DNA of 64,000 nt, from contig OZ251222.1 of NCBI GenBank assembly GCA_965240325.2, forward strand, positions 1 through 64,000. The letters are read 5' to 3'. This stretch comes from Rebecca billardiae RCC1528 (lineage: Eukaryota > Haptophyta). The notes beneath the pieces were generated by a model. That model saw only the letters and a program-made list of their open reading frames with translations. It did no database searches and had not been told where the DNA came from. The position numbers and the translations under genes were made by a program. Of this stretch, positions 52,806-62,170 are shown piece after piece (within the stretch, counting starts at the first letter, position 1; each line of letters starts with the position of its first letter).

Positions 52806-54107
52806 TCACTTCATGGCGGCGTCGAGGCCCTGCTCGAACACCGTCAGCGCCCTGTCCACGTTGTTCCACTTGTCCAGCCCGAAGAGGCCGATGCGGAAGG
52901 TGGTGAAGTCGCTCGGCTCGCCAATCATCAGCGGCACGCCCGCGGCGATCTGGAAGGAGGCGTTGTTCTTAAACTTGGCCGCGTACGTGGCGTCGGGCGC
53001 GTACACGACGGCGACGCCGGGCGCCTCGAACCCCTTCTCCGCGACCGAGCGGAAGCCGCGCGCGTACATGATCTCGCGCACGCCGTTGCCCAGCCGCCAG
53101 CACTCCTTCTCGACCGTGTCGAGCCCTACGCCCTCCGTCTCCTTGAGCACCTCGTGGAAGGTGCGCAGGGAGTCGGTGGGCATCGTGGTGTAGTAGGAGA
53201 AGGCGCCGTCGAGGTACGTCTTCATCACCCCGTGCCACTTGCCCAGGTTCGCCACGAACGAGCCGCACTTGCGCCCGGCCTTCTCGTCCGCCTCGAGCAT
53301 CGCGCGCGCGCGCTCGCTCACCATCACGATCGCGCTCGACGCCGGGCCGGTCCAGCCCTTCTGCGGCGCCGTCAGGTAGCAGTCGACGCCGAGCTTGCCC
53401 ATGTCGACCCACGCGGCGCCGGAGGCGATGCCGTCGAGCACGAACACCGCGCCCACCTCGTGCGCCGCCTTCGCCACGCGCGCCACGTACTCGTCCGGCA
53501 GGATGATGCCGGCGGACGTCTCGACGTGCGGAGCGGCCACCATCGCGGGCTTCTCGCGCCGGATCGTCTCCTCGACCTCCTCGATGGGAGGCGGGGCGAT
53601 GGCGGGCTCGGAGCCCTTGGCCCAGCTGATGCCTGGCGCATCCGCCGATGCCGTCCCCACCGGCCGCCCCTTGAGCACCGTCACGTTGCCGTTGCCCAGC
53701 TCGTCAAAGATCTGCGACCACCGGTACGAGAAGTAGCCGTTGCGGATCACGACCGCCTTGCGGTCGTGGCCGGCGAAGGCGCGCGCCGCGGCCTCCATGC
53801 CGTACGTGCCCGAGCCCGGGATCAAGACGCAGTGATCCGTGTTGTACGCCGTGCAGAGGCTCGCGTGCAGATCCTTCATGATCGACTGGAATGGCGCGCT
53901 CATGTGGTTGAGCGCGCGGTCCGTGTACACGACCGAGAACTCCTGCAACCCGCCGTTCGCGTCGATGATCTCGTCCGGGACGACGCCGCGCTGTGTCGCC
54001 GTCGCGACGCGCGTCGCCGCCGCCGAGCTCGCCGCCATCGTCGCCGCCCGCCGCGTGGCGAGCATCCGGCCGGCCGACGCCGCGGGGGGGGCCAAGTGCT
54101 TCAACAT
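52806..54107 (-). CDS. class-V PLP aminotransferase (alanine-glyoxylate / serine-glyoxylate type), mitochondrial-type presequence
   Basis: A single-exon 433-aa protein from ATG 54107 (MLKHLAPPAASAGRML). The first 40 residues are Arg/Ala/Ser/Thr-rich with no acidic residues, like a mitochondrial presequence. The catalytic core is complete: GSGTYGMEAAARAF (cofactor phosphate loop), HVETSAGIILP, the Asp that holds the pyridine nitrogen in FVLDGIASGAAW, and the Schiff-base Lys K250 in LTAPQKGWTGP. FRIGLFG near the C-terminus is the usual substrate-carboxylate Arg region. The alanine/serine-glyoxylate aminotransferase family removes glyoxylate by transamination, in photorespiration or glycine metabolism. 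2-aminoethylphosphonate or other class-V substrates cannot be excluded. Confidence 0.85.
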   Translation of the reverse strand: MLKHLAPPAASAGRMLATRRAATMAASSAAATRVATATQRGVVPDEIIDANGGLQEFSVVYTDRALNHMSAPFQSIMKDLHASLCTAYNTDHCVLIPGSGTYGMEAAARAFAGHDRKAVVIRNGYFSYRWSQIFDELGNGNVTVLKGRPVGTASADAPGISWAKGSEPAIAPPPIEEVEETIRREKPAMVAAPHVETSAGIILPDEYVARVAKAAHEVGAVFVLDGIASGAAWVDMGKLGVDCYLTAPQKGWTGPASSAIVMVSERARAMLEADEKAGRKCGSFVANLGKWHGVMKTYLDGAFSYYTTMPTDSLRTFHEVLKETEGVGLDTVEKECWRLGNGVREIMYARGFRSVAEKGFEAPGVAVVYAPDATYAAKFKNNASFQIAAGVPLMIGEPSDFTTFRIGLFGLDKWNNVDRALTVFEQGLDAAMK

Positions 54108-55036
54108 CTTGTTCGGGTGGCGTTGCGCAACGCGCTGGGTCGCGGTGTAATTGCGCGCGCAGATTCTCTCGCGCGCACCTGGACGTGACGTCGAGAGCAT
54201 AGATATGGGTGGGTAACCTCCGTGGCTCCGCCAGCCAATCAGGCGAAAGCACCCAGGTCGAGTCAATAGTGAGGAAGCGAGCCGCCGAAGCTTTGTCAGC
54301 GACGAAGGCGAACGGCATCGCTGCACCGAAGCCCCACCAACCTTCGTCGCCCAGTTTTGCCGCCCCCGCCCTGGTCCTTTGATTTGCGACGAGGTTCCCT
54401 CCCCCTCAGGTAGGGTGTCACTTTCCACGGGACGAGGCGGGGCCATCAGGGGGTCGTGCACGGGAAGGGGTCGTCTCTGTGAGCATATCGGGTAGCTTCA
54501 AACGATGCATGCACAGCCCTCGCGGCGGCGCGTCTGCTCAGCTGCCCGCTTCCAGCCGCAAGCTGAGTGCCGTGTCGAGCTGTTAGACCATCGGAATCTG
54601 TGCGCTCTCTCTCGCGCGCAGGCTGACGCCTGTGACGCAGTCGACTTCTCGCACGCACGCAGATTTGCAGCGTTTTATTTGAGGGCAGAGCGATTGGTTA
54701 CCACTGGGCAGGCACGACAGGTCGCCGTTGGCAGCTGCTGGCAGCCGAGCGACCGCAAACGCCGCTACTCGGATCATGGCACGCATCGCCACTCCACTTC
54801 TGCGCGAGTCGACCGCGCGAGTCGCCCGCAGTGCACGCGCTGCGCCCATTCTCCACATGCCGCTCAGCAGAGTGCGCGGTGCGGTGAAACGCGCCGCGCA
54901 CATGGACGCGTCCCGGCTCCCAGGCGTTGATGATGGCGGCGGCCGGCCGGATGAAAGGATGCGATGGGCGTCCGGACCGCGGCGGCTGGCAAGTGTGTTT
55001 AGGCCCAGCGCTTTTGCAAGCGCCGGGTGGCCCGCC
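54108..55036. other. intergenic region between divergent genes
   Basis: 930 bp upstream of both the aminotransferase (minus) and the RING protein (plus). The plus frame remains open upstream of 55037 to 54728 but looks unlike a conserved N-terminus. No other gene recognised. Confidence 0.5.
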
Positions 55037-56786
55037 ATGTCGTCGTCGGCGGATCAGGCGCCGGGCGGGGACCGGCAGCCGCTGGTGCAGCACCACCATC
55101 CGCTGCAGGAGGCCAGCGATGATCTTGAGGTCGGCCCTCCCGCGCGGCCCTCCGAGGAGTCAGCTGCGGGCACCCCTGCTGTGCCTGCGCTGCCTGCCGC
55201 GCCCACTGCCGAGCCGGCTGCGGACGCGGGCGCGATCGTGCCAGCGCAGGGGCGGGACGACGCGGGCGGCGCGGGCGGGCCGACCGCGCCGCCCGCTGCG
55301 GCCCCTGCCGCAGCGCCCGCCGCCGAGCCGCCCACGCCGACGCCGTGCGACGAGCTCGCGGTGCGCGTGCTGATGGGCGCCGCGCTCAAGTCGCTCGGCC
55401 TGACGCACCTCGCCCTGCTCGTGCCGCCGGCGGTGATGGCGCTCATCCTCGTGATGAAGGTGATGGCGTTCGTCGCCGGGCTGCTCGTCTACTTCGCCCC
55501 GGCGACGGCCGCGAGCGCGTGGCTCACCGCCATCCTGTGGCTCGCCAACCGCGCGATGCACCGCGCGGTGGTCGCGCGCAGCGACCGGCGCGGCCTGCGC
55601 GGCCTGTTCGTGTCGCTGCTGGTGCACGTGCCCGCCGCGTGCCTCCTCCCGTCGTTCGGGCCCGCGCTCGCGTTCAAGGACGCCCTGCACGCCCACCGCA
55701 CCGTCTGGCGCGTGGGCTCCCTCGACCTGCTCGTGCGCGTCCTCTCGATGACGGCCAAGGTGCGTACCGTCTGACAGTGTGCTGCGCTGCACTGCCGCAC
55801 AACCGCCACCGCGCGCACCGCCGCGCGCACCCACCCGCGCACGCCGCGCGCCACGCGCCGCACGCGCGCGCGCCCACGCCGCGCGCCGCGCTGCACGCGC
55901 CGCGCCGACGCGCCGCGCCGCGCCCGGCCACAGGTGGGCTTCACCGCGTGCTGCCAGCCGCCCGCGCTGGACGCGCGCCGGCTGGCGCCCCTCTTCCAGC
56001 TGTGGGAGGTGGGCGTGGGCGTGGTGCGCACGCTGCTGCCCGTGGCGTTCTGGCTGCACTGGCTGTGGTTCGGGCTGTGGCAGCTCGACATGTGCGCGGA
56101 GCCGAGCGACCCGGTGGAGTACACGCGGCGCGCGCACGTGCGCATGAGCTCGGTGGAGGAGTGCGCCGCCGCCGACGGCTGGCGCCACTTTGCGCTGTAC
56201 TGGGCAGCCGCCGCCTACCTGCCGTGGAAGCTGGCCAACGTGCTCGCGGCGCTCGGCGCCGTCGCCGCCTGGCTCGGCCGCAGCAAGCGGCCGCAGGTGG
56301 TGCGCGCCGCGCGCGCGGGCCGAGCGCGCGCGCCCTGCTCCCTCCAAGCCGCCGCCGCGCCCCGCCCTCCTCCTGACCACCCCGCTGCCGCGCGTGTGCC
56401 GCGCGTGTGCCACGCGCGTGCCGCGCCCGTGCCGTGGCGCTCGTGCGCGGCAGCCGTGCGGCCGGTATGCGAGCGAGGAGGAGCTGAGCGCGCTGGGCGA
56501 GGACACCACCTGCTCGATCTGCTACGAGGAGCTGAGCCGGCCGGTGGCGCTGACGCCGTGCAAGCACATCTTCTGCGAGCAGTGCCTCGTGCTGTGGGCC
56601 AACCGAGAGCCCGGCGGCTCGCGCACCGCGGGCGCGGGCGCGAGCGGGCGGATGCGCACGTGCCCCCTCTGCCGCTCGCCGATCGACGAGGCGAGCGAGC
56701 AGGGCGCGGTCGGGGACGCGCGCAAGTTCACGCACGACTGGTACCGCGCCGACGGCACCACGCCGCTGCACCCCCAGCTGCTGTGA
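55037..56786 (+). CDS. RNFT-like RING finger membrane protein (E3 ubiquitin ligase), three exons
   Basis: Exons 55037-55759, 55934-56299 and 56454-56786 total 1422 nt, giving 473 aa. Donors are GTGCGTAC and GTGCGCGC; introns are 174 and 154 nt. The start ATG 55037 (MSSSADQAPGGD) is followed by a Pro/Ala-rich disordered region to about residue 110. Several hydrophobic segments follow: LALLVPPAVMALILVMKVMA, VAGLLVYFAP, WLTAILWLA and LLPVAFWLHWLWFGLW. The RING is C3HC4: C383-S-I-C386, C399-K-H401-x-x-C404-x-x-C407, and CPLC after a Gly/Ser-rich insert. Multi-spanning topology with a C-terminal RING matches RNFT1/RNFT2, ER-membrane E3 ligases in protein quality control. Exon 2 carries the last membrane segments, exon 3 the RING. 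Confidence 0.82.
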
Positions 56787-57153
56787 GCGTCGGCGCGGGC
56801 TGTCAGATGCTGGCGCAGGCCCCAGGCCGCCAACGCCCATCGGCCAACGCCCTGGCAGCGTCATCTGCACCCGCTCATTCGCCGATTCATTCGCGCGCGA
56901 ACCGGAACGGCGGGCGGGACGCCGAACGCACGGTGCGATTATTGCTGCCACAAGGCTGCGTTGACGCAGCCTGCCGGCGCATGCACGAAGACTCGAATGT
57001 ATCGTAGTCCTTGAGAGTCGGGCCGCCGTGCCTTGCGCACTCAGAGTGCCCGGTTCGGGCACTGCAGAGTGGCCACGGGCCGCCACGTTGTCGTTGAGTG
57101 CAGAGTCGGACTAGCTCAACTGCTCTGTCTGCTCGTTTCACTTTCGGATGCTG

Positions 57154-57158
<5 letters not shown>

Positions 57159-57214
<56 letters not shown>
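57159..57214. repeat. (TA)n microsatellite
   Basis: About 28 uninterrupted TA units. The longest simple repeat in the window, and able to extrude a cruciform. Length in an assembly may be unreliable. Confidence 0.95.
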
Positions 57215-57219
<5 letters not shown>

Positions 57220-57530
57220 ACTGATCAACACGAAACGGTGTCTTATTGCACTAGCAGCACTCAGCGTCTCTGTGTCTGGCGAGTGGCGGGGTCTGTCAGT
57301 GACCGGCAACTACGCTAATAAGTGCTGAGCTCACCGCTATATATATATATATAATTGAAGATTTGAGATTTCCTGGCAAACTTGTCGCGGTGCGATGACC
57401 GTAGTCCTTACTGAGTTACTGCTGATGTAAATCATCTGCTAGTGCTACTATTAGAGTTAACTACGACGACAGCAAGCAGTCGCCAGCTAGTACCGCCGTG
57501 TAACTTTTACGCAGTCAGTCAGTAGTCAGT

Positions 57531-57577
57531 ACAGTTTACTAAGAATAAGAGACGCACACAGCTCAGGCAGGCGAGAT
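57531..57577 (+). repeat. 47-nt dispersed repeat, copy 3
   Basis: Identical to 4406-4452. It ends 75 nt before the ATG of the POT1-like gene on the same strand, so it may lie in its 5' UTR or promoter. Confidence 0.9.
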
Positions 57578-57652
57578 TACAAAACGCTATATATACCTGC
57601 GCTCGCCAGTGGCTTCCGCGGCTTGAGCTATTTCAAACGGCCGCGGCTGACG

Positions 57653-59815
57653 ATGGCGGCACCGGCGGCGGCGCAGCCACCGCGCTTGCCGGGCGTGGTG
57701 CACGCGCGCGTGTGCACACGCGCACACGACGCCTCGGAGCTGAAGCTCGAGCTCCTCAACGTGCCTGAGGCACGCGGCATGCGCGTCGCGCTGCGCTGCC
57801 ACGACGGCTGGCGCGAGCGCGCGCTCGAGCTCACGCCCGATCTGGCCATCGAGCTGCACGGCGCGCGCGCCGAGCCGTGCCGGAGCCAGCCTCCGCGGCC
57901 GCAGTGGCAGCTCGTGCTGGACGAGGCATGCGATGCGCACGCACTCGTTGCGTTCGACCAGCTCGCGCATCGCGTCGAGCTCACGCTCGACGCCGTCACC
58001 AAGCGCAAGCGGCCGGCGGCCGGCACGAGCCCTTCGGAGGCGCCGCACGCGCCACCGGGCAGCGTGTCGCAAGTGGCGCGGCTGGAGAAGAGCACGAAGT
58101 ACATGGCGCCGTTCTTCGCGGTGGTGCTGGACTACTCGCCGCGCATGCCCACGTACAACCGCAGCGCCGAGCCGAGCAGCACGACCTGGCTGGCGGACGA
58201 GTCGTGCGGCTGCTGGCAGGACGGGCTCGAGCTCAAGCTGTTCCACCCGCACTCGGCGCTGCCGCACGTCGGCGCGGTGGTGCGCGTCGCGGGGGTGAAG
58301 GTGCAGGGGCAGGGCAGGGAGGAGTGCGTGCACGGCGGCGCGCGCATGCAGGCCGTGCGCTACGCCTGCGGCATCAAGCCGCAGCCGCGCGGAGAGCCGG
58401 GCACAACGCTCACGCCGCTGTTTGACAGCGGCGCGCCGGGCGCCGAGCCGTGCGCGCTCGGCGCCGACGGCGCGCTCACGCGGCTGCCGTCGGGCGTGAG
58501 GCTGACGCGCGCGGAGGCGGAGCGCGTGCGCGAGCTGCAGCGCTGGGCGCGCGCGACGCTCGGCGACGAGGCCGCCGCGCCGCCCTTCATCCGCGGCCGC
58601 GCGTACCAGCAGCCGCTGCGCTCGCTCGACTGGGCGGCTGACAGGCCGTCCCGGGTGGTGGATGTGGTGGCGAGGGTGGAGTGGGTGGCGCCCGACGCGC
58701 TGGGGGCGCAGCCGGGGGTGCGGCCGCTCGCGGGGCTGCGCGACGGCACGTGCGTGCGCCTCACGCCCGCCGCCGCCGCGCTCGACACCGTCTCCCTCTG
58801 CGTCAACGGCGCGGACGAGGCGGCGCGCGCGCGGCTGGCCTCAGTCGAGCACATGCGCGCGCAGGCCACCGCGGCTGCGGGCAACGGCGTCGAACTGTGG
58901 GTGCGCGCGCGCTCGGTGCAGCCGGTGGTGGAGGGCGGCGTGCCGCGGCTGCTCATCGGGCGGTACACGTCGCTCGCCGTGCTGCCCGAGTACCACGCCG
59001 ACGTCGCCGTCGCGCGCGAGCGATTCCGGGCCTCCGCCGCGCCGCCGCCGCCGCCGCTGCCGCCGCCCGCCACGGCAGCGGCCGCGAGCCCATCGGCCGC
59101 GGCGCGCGGCGCGGGCGCGCCTCCGCCTCCGCCTCCGCCGTCGGCGCTGGACACGCTGCGCATTCCGCCAGAGTCCGTGACGACGCATGCGTACACGAGC
59201 GTGGCGCCGGTGCGCGAGCTCGCGCTCCTCTCCACCGCGCCGCGCGCCGCGTGCAAGTGGCGCGTGCAGGCGCGCGTGCACGCGGTCGAGCCCGCTCAGC
59301 CTGAGGCGCTGCTGCGCGCCAGCTGCCCTGAGCGCGCGTGCGGCGCCGCGTGCGTGCGCGTGCGCGGCGCGGAGTGGCAGTGCACAGCGTGCGGGGAGTG
59401 CGTCGCAGCGAGCGCGCTGCGGCTCGAGTACCAGGCCGCGCTGGTCCTCACCGACGAAGAGGCGCTCCTCGTCGTGCTCCTCACCGGCGCCGAGGCCGCG
59501 CGGCTGCTCGGCGCGCCACCGGCCGGCTGCAGCGGCACCTCGGCGCTCGACCCGGCCGACCCGGTGCGCGCGGTGGGCGCGCGCTTGCAGGCGCTGCTGG
59601 ACGCCGAGCTGGTGGACTGCTGTGTGTACGCGTACAACGAGGTGGAGGCGGACGTGACGCACGCCCCAGGGGCCGCGCCGCCCAGCCTCGCGCACGCGGA
59701 TGACGACGACGACGACGACGCCACCACCGAGCCCGAGGGTGGCGCCGCCGCGTCGCCGCCAGTGCGACGCTTCCACCTGTGCGACACGCAGCTGCGTGCT
59801 GCCGCCCTCTGCTGA
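57653..59815 (+). CDS. POT1-like telomere/single-strand DNA-binding OB-fold protein
   Basis: A single-exon 720-aa protein; ATG 57653 (MAAPAAAQPPRLPG) is the first ATG of the frame. An OB-fold-like region at about 150-260 has the order seen in POT1/TEBP-alpha: FFAVVLDYSPRMPTYN, then WLADESCGCW, then LELKLFHPHSALPHVGAVVR, then VAGVKVQ. A second beta-rich region follows at about 340-450 (VVDVVARVEW...LRDGTCVRL). A Pro/Ala linker leads to a C-terminal OB-like part with four Cys in zinc-ribbon spacing (C-x4-C, later CTACGEC, about 558-585), as in the RPA1 C-terminal domain. POT1-family proteins cap the single-stranded telomere end. A divergent RPA1-like protein is the main alternative. An Asp-rich run lies near the C-terminus (about 684-690). 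Confidence 0.55.
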   Translation: MAAPAAAQPPRLPGVVHARVCTRAHDASELKLELLNVPEARGMRVALRCHDGWRERALELTPDLAIELHGARAEPCRSQPPRPQWQLVLDEACDAHALVAFDQLAHRVELTLDAVTKRKRPAAGTSPSEAPHAPPGSVSQVARLEKSTKYMAPFFAVVLDYSPRMPTYNRSAEPSSTTWLADESCGCWQDGLELKLFHPHSALPHVGAVVRVAGVKVQGQGREECVHGGARMQAVRYACGIKPQPRGEPGTTLTPLFDSGAPGAEPCALGADGALTRLPSGVRLTRAEAERVRELQRWARATLGDEAAAPPFIRGRAYQQPLRSLDWAADRPSRVVDVVARVEWVAPDALGAQPGVRPLAGLRDGTCVRLTPAAAALDTVSLCVNGADEAARARLASVEHMRAQATAAAGNGVELWVRARSVQPVVEGGVPRLLIGRYTSLAVLPEYHADVAVARERFRASAAPPPPPLPPPATAAAASPSAAARGAGAPPPPPPPSALDTLRIPPESVTTHAYTSVAPVRELALLSTAPRAACKWRVQARVHAVEPAQPEALLRASCPERACGAACVRVRGAEWQCTACGECVAASALRLEYQAALVLTDEEALLVVLLTGAEAARLLGAPPAGCSGTSALDPADPVRAVGARLQALLDAELVDCCVYAYNEVEADVTHAPGAAPPSLAHADDDDDDDATTEPEGGAAASPPVRRFHLCDTQLRAAALC

Positions 59816-60185
59816 CGCGTGGTGAGTGATGCGTGATGGACACGCCGCTGCGCAATCGACGCATGGCGTGTGCGCCGCGACCGTGGGCCTGATTCATCTG
59901 ATATTGAGACTGCATGCGAGGACAGTCCGACGCCGAGAAGGCGAGAAGCGCGAGGGGAGACTGGAGTGGTGAGCACCGGCGGCTGCTGAAGTGCTGATGA
60001 GCTGACAAATGACGATGGCACATACAATCTGATGCTGCGGCAGCTCAGGCCAGCAGGATCCCGGGAACGCCCTTGGCGCGCACTGTCTTGCGCACTCAAA
60101 AGTCAAAACTGAAAAACTCGCGCCCGGCAGCCGGTCGGCACGTGACGATCAGGCCGCCCACCGCGACGGCGTGACCGGTGCCGAC
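59816..60185. other. spacer, no gene seen
   Basis: 370 bp between the POT1-like stop and the next ATG. The next gene's frame is open from 60171 but only with GTG; 60186 is the first ATG. Confidence 0.5.
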
Positions 60186-61394
60186 ATGCTGCCGCCGGGC
60201 GTGCCGCAGCTCGACGCGGCATGCTCCGCCGAGGAGTTCGCCGAGGCGTTCGCGCGGAGCCGACTGGTCGTCATCCGCGGCGTCGCCCGCACCTCGGCCG
60301 CGGCCACGTCGAGGGTGCTGCACGCGCTCCGCGCGGCGCATCGCGAGAAGCCGGCACCGCTCGAGGCGACGCACACGCTCGAGAGCGGCGCGCTGGACGA
60401 GCCGACGGCGCGGAAGCGCGCGCGGCGCACGTCGGCGATGGGCGAGACGCTCGGTGCCGCGCTCGCGCCCACCAGCGCCGGCAGCGCCTGGTACGCCTCC
60501 TTCATCGTGCAGGAATTGCCCGCCGCTGCGCATGCGCGCGTAGTCAAGGCTCTGCCCGCGGAGGCGCCGCCCTGCTTCCCGGCGCATCTGCGGCGCGTGG
60601 CGGCAGGGCAGCCCATCTGGGTGTTCATCGGCGCGAACCGCTCCTCGCGCCCGCTCCAAGGCCGGCCGGAGCACACCGACGCGCTGCTCCACGACGGCAC
60701 GTGGCACCTGCAGCTCTCGGGCTCCAAGGTGTGGCGCGTGCGCGCGACAGAGGAGCTGCGCGCCGCCGTGCGCGGGCGGCCCGCGCTGCCCAAGCGGACG
60801 TTCGAGATCGTGTGCGAGGCGGGCGACGCGCTCGTGATCGACACGCGCCTCTGGTGGCACTCGACCGAGCTCCCGCCCGGCGCCGACCTCTCCATCAGCT
60901 ACGCCCTCGACACCAACTTTGCGCCGGGCAGCGCCGCCGCTCGTCCGTCGCCGCCCGATGCCGGCGGGGCGCGCGACGCCGCGCGGCCCTCGCGGCCGGC
61001 TTCGGCGGCGGCGGGGGAGGCTCGCGCGCCGGCGAAGCGCGCACGAGGGGCCTCCTCCGCGCGCTCGGCTGCCACCGCCGATCCCCCATCCCGCGCCGGC
61101 GCCTCCGGCATGACGAACGTGGACGGCCTCTTTGCGAGCTGCCCCGTGCGCGCGGGCACGCCCATCCTCACGCAGGACGAGATGCCCGCGTGCGAGCTGC
61201 CGACGAGCACGGACGAGTTCAACTGCGAGGTGTGCGAGGACGAGGAGTCTGGCACGCTTGTCCTCGTCGCCACGCGCGATCTCGCCTCCGGCGAGTTCTT
61301 CGTCTGCCGAGAGGACGAGGACGAGGACGAGGAGGATGACGACGATGACGACGAGGCAGACGGCGATGGCAGCAGCAACGGATCACGCCGATAA
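60186..61394 (+). CDS. cupin/JmjC-like 2OG-Fe(II) oxygenase with SET-like C-terminal tail
   Basis: A single-exon 402-aa protein from ATG 60186 (MLPPGVPQLDAACSAEEFAE). SRLVVIRGVAR is the typical start of the cupin_8/JmjC-like fold. Iron ligands fit H163 and D165 (EHTDALLHDGTWHLQLSGSK) and H225 (LWWHSTELPPG). GSKVWRVR is the usual Lys/Arg region for 2OG. Residues about 250-310 are a disordered Arg/Ala-rich linker. Residues about 315-385 (TNVDGLFASCPVRAGTPI, FNCEVCEDEESGTLVLVATR, DLASGEFFVCRED) resemble the last part of a SET domain, without the AdoMet-binding and catalytic core. The end is a poly-Asp/Glu tail. The family hydroxylates proteins or RNA in nucleus or cytosol; the substrate is unknown. 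Confidence 0.7.
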   Translation: MLPPGVPQLDAACSAEEFAEAFARSRLVVIRGVARTSAAATSRVLHALRAAHREKPAPLEATHTLESGALDEPTARKRARRTSAMGETLGAALAPTSAGSAWYASFIVQELPAAAHARVVKALPAEAPPCFPAHLRRVAAGQPIWVFIGANRSSRPLQGRPEHTDALLHDGTWHLQLSGSKVWRVRATEELRAAVRGRPALPKRTFEIVCEAGDALVIDTRLWWHSTELPPGADLSISYALDTNFAPGSAAARPSPPDAGGARDAARPSRPASAAAGEARAPAKRARGASSARSAATADPPSRAGASGMTNVDGLFASCPVRAGTPILTQDEMPACELPTSTDEFNCEVCEDEESGTLVLVATRDLASGEFFVCREDEDEDEEDDDDDDEADGDGSSNGSRR

Positions 61395-61772
61395 CGGCAC
61401 CTGCCGATGCGGTACGTCGCCACTGCATCCTGTACTCGGGCGGCGGATGGTGACGATGACGACGACGGATTATATTCGTCTGGCGATTATTCATCAGCAG
61501 CATCGTCGTCCGGCCGATCCCGCGGATCCGGCCGGACTGCGCGCGCGCCGCCGCCACGCGCGCCTGATATTCCGCGGCATTCCGCCGTGACGGTGATGAT
61601 ATAACTATTAGTAAATATTATAGTTGGCGAGCACGCGCGGGCACTGGCGCGCAGGGTTCGCGTAGCAGTTTAGGCGAGCTGTTTCAGGCTCTTATCGACT
61701 GATTCATCCGATCCGAGCCTGAGGCATCTTATAATTACTACTACGTATACGCAGCTAGTACGCTATGACTAG
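61395..61772. other. spacer, no gene seen
   Basis: About 380 bp, AT-rich after 61600, with no coding signal. Confidence 0.5.
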
Positions 61773-62170
61773 CCTGGTCCATCTCGATTTTCGCCAGTGA
61801 AAAAGCCTTTTTCGGATTTTGGGCGCCTCATTTCTCCCGATTTTTCTCGTTGCTAGTCGCGCTCGTCAAAAATCGCCACCGGCCGTCCGACGGCTCGCCG
61901 CGACGAAGGTCGGAAGGGGCTCGAGAGCCTCGACTGGACGACTGCGCCGCCTCATGTCAGGTGTAGTGCTGGACACATCGTTCGGGTGCCCCGGTGGTGT
62001 GCGTGCACACCTTGAGCGACATGTCTGCGTTGCTTCCGCCGCCCGCGGTCCGTCGCCAGGTCGACTTCTCGCCCGACGGCGTGCGTCGAACGCTCACCTG
62101 CTGGGTTGCGCCGCGCCTTCGAGACGGGCCACCTCGGGTAATATGCGGGCCACGCGACGGCTCGTGTCGG
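61773..62170. repeat. dispersed inverted repeat, right arm (partner at 2071-2486)
   Basis: 398 bp, the reverse complement of the left arm with about 90% identity by eye. The plus-strand frame from about 61819 matches the minus-strand frame of the left arm over more than 110 codons despite two indel regions. No ATG start in either copy. Confidence 0.8.

Larger units (their letters stand above)
56787..57652. other. intergenic region with TA microsatellite and 47-nt repeat
   Basis: 866 bp, strongly AT-rich from 57140 to 57600. Besides the two repeats annotated separately, a short AT run lies at 57341-57353. No gene was found. Confidence 0.55.
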
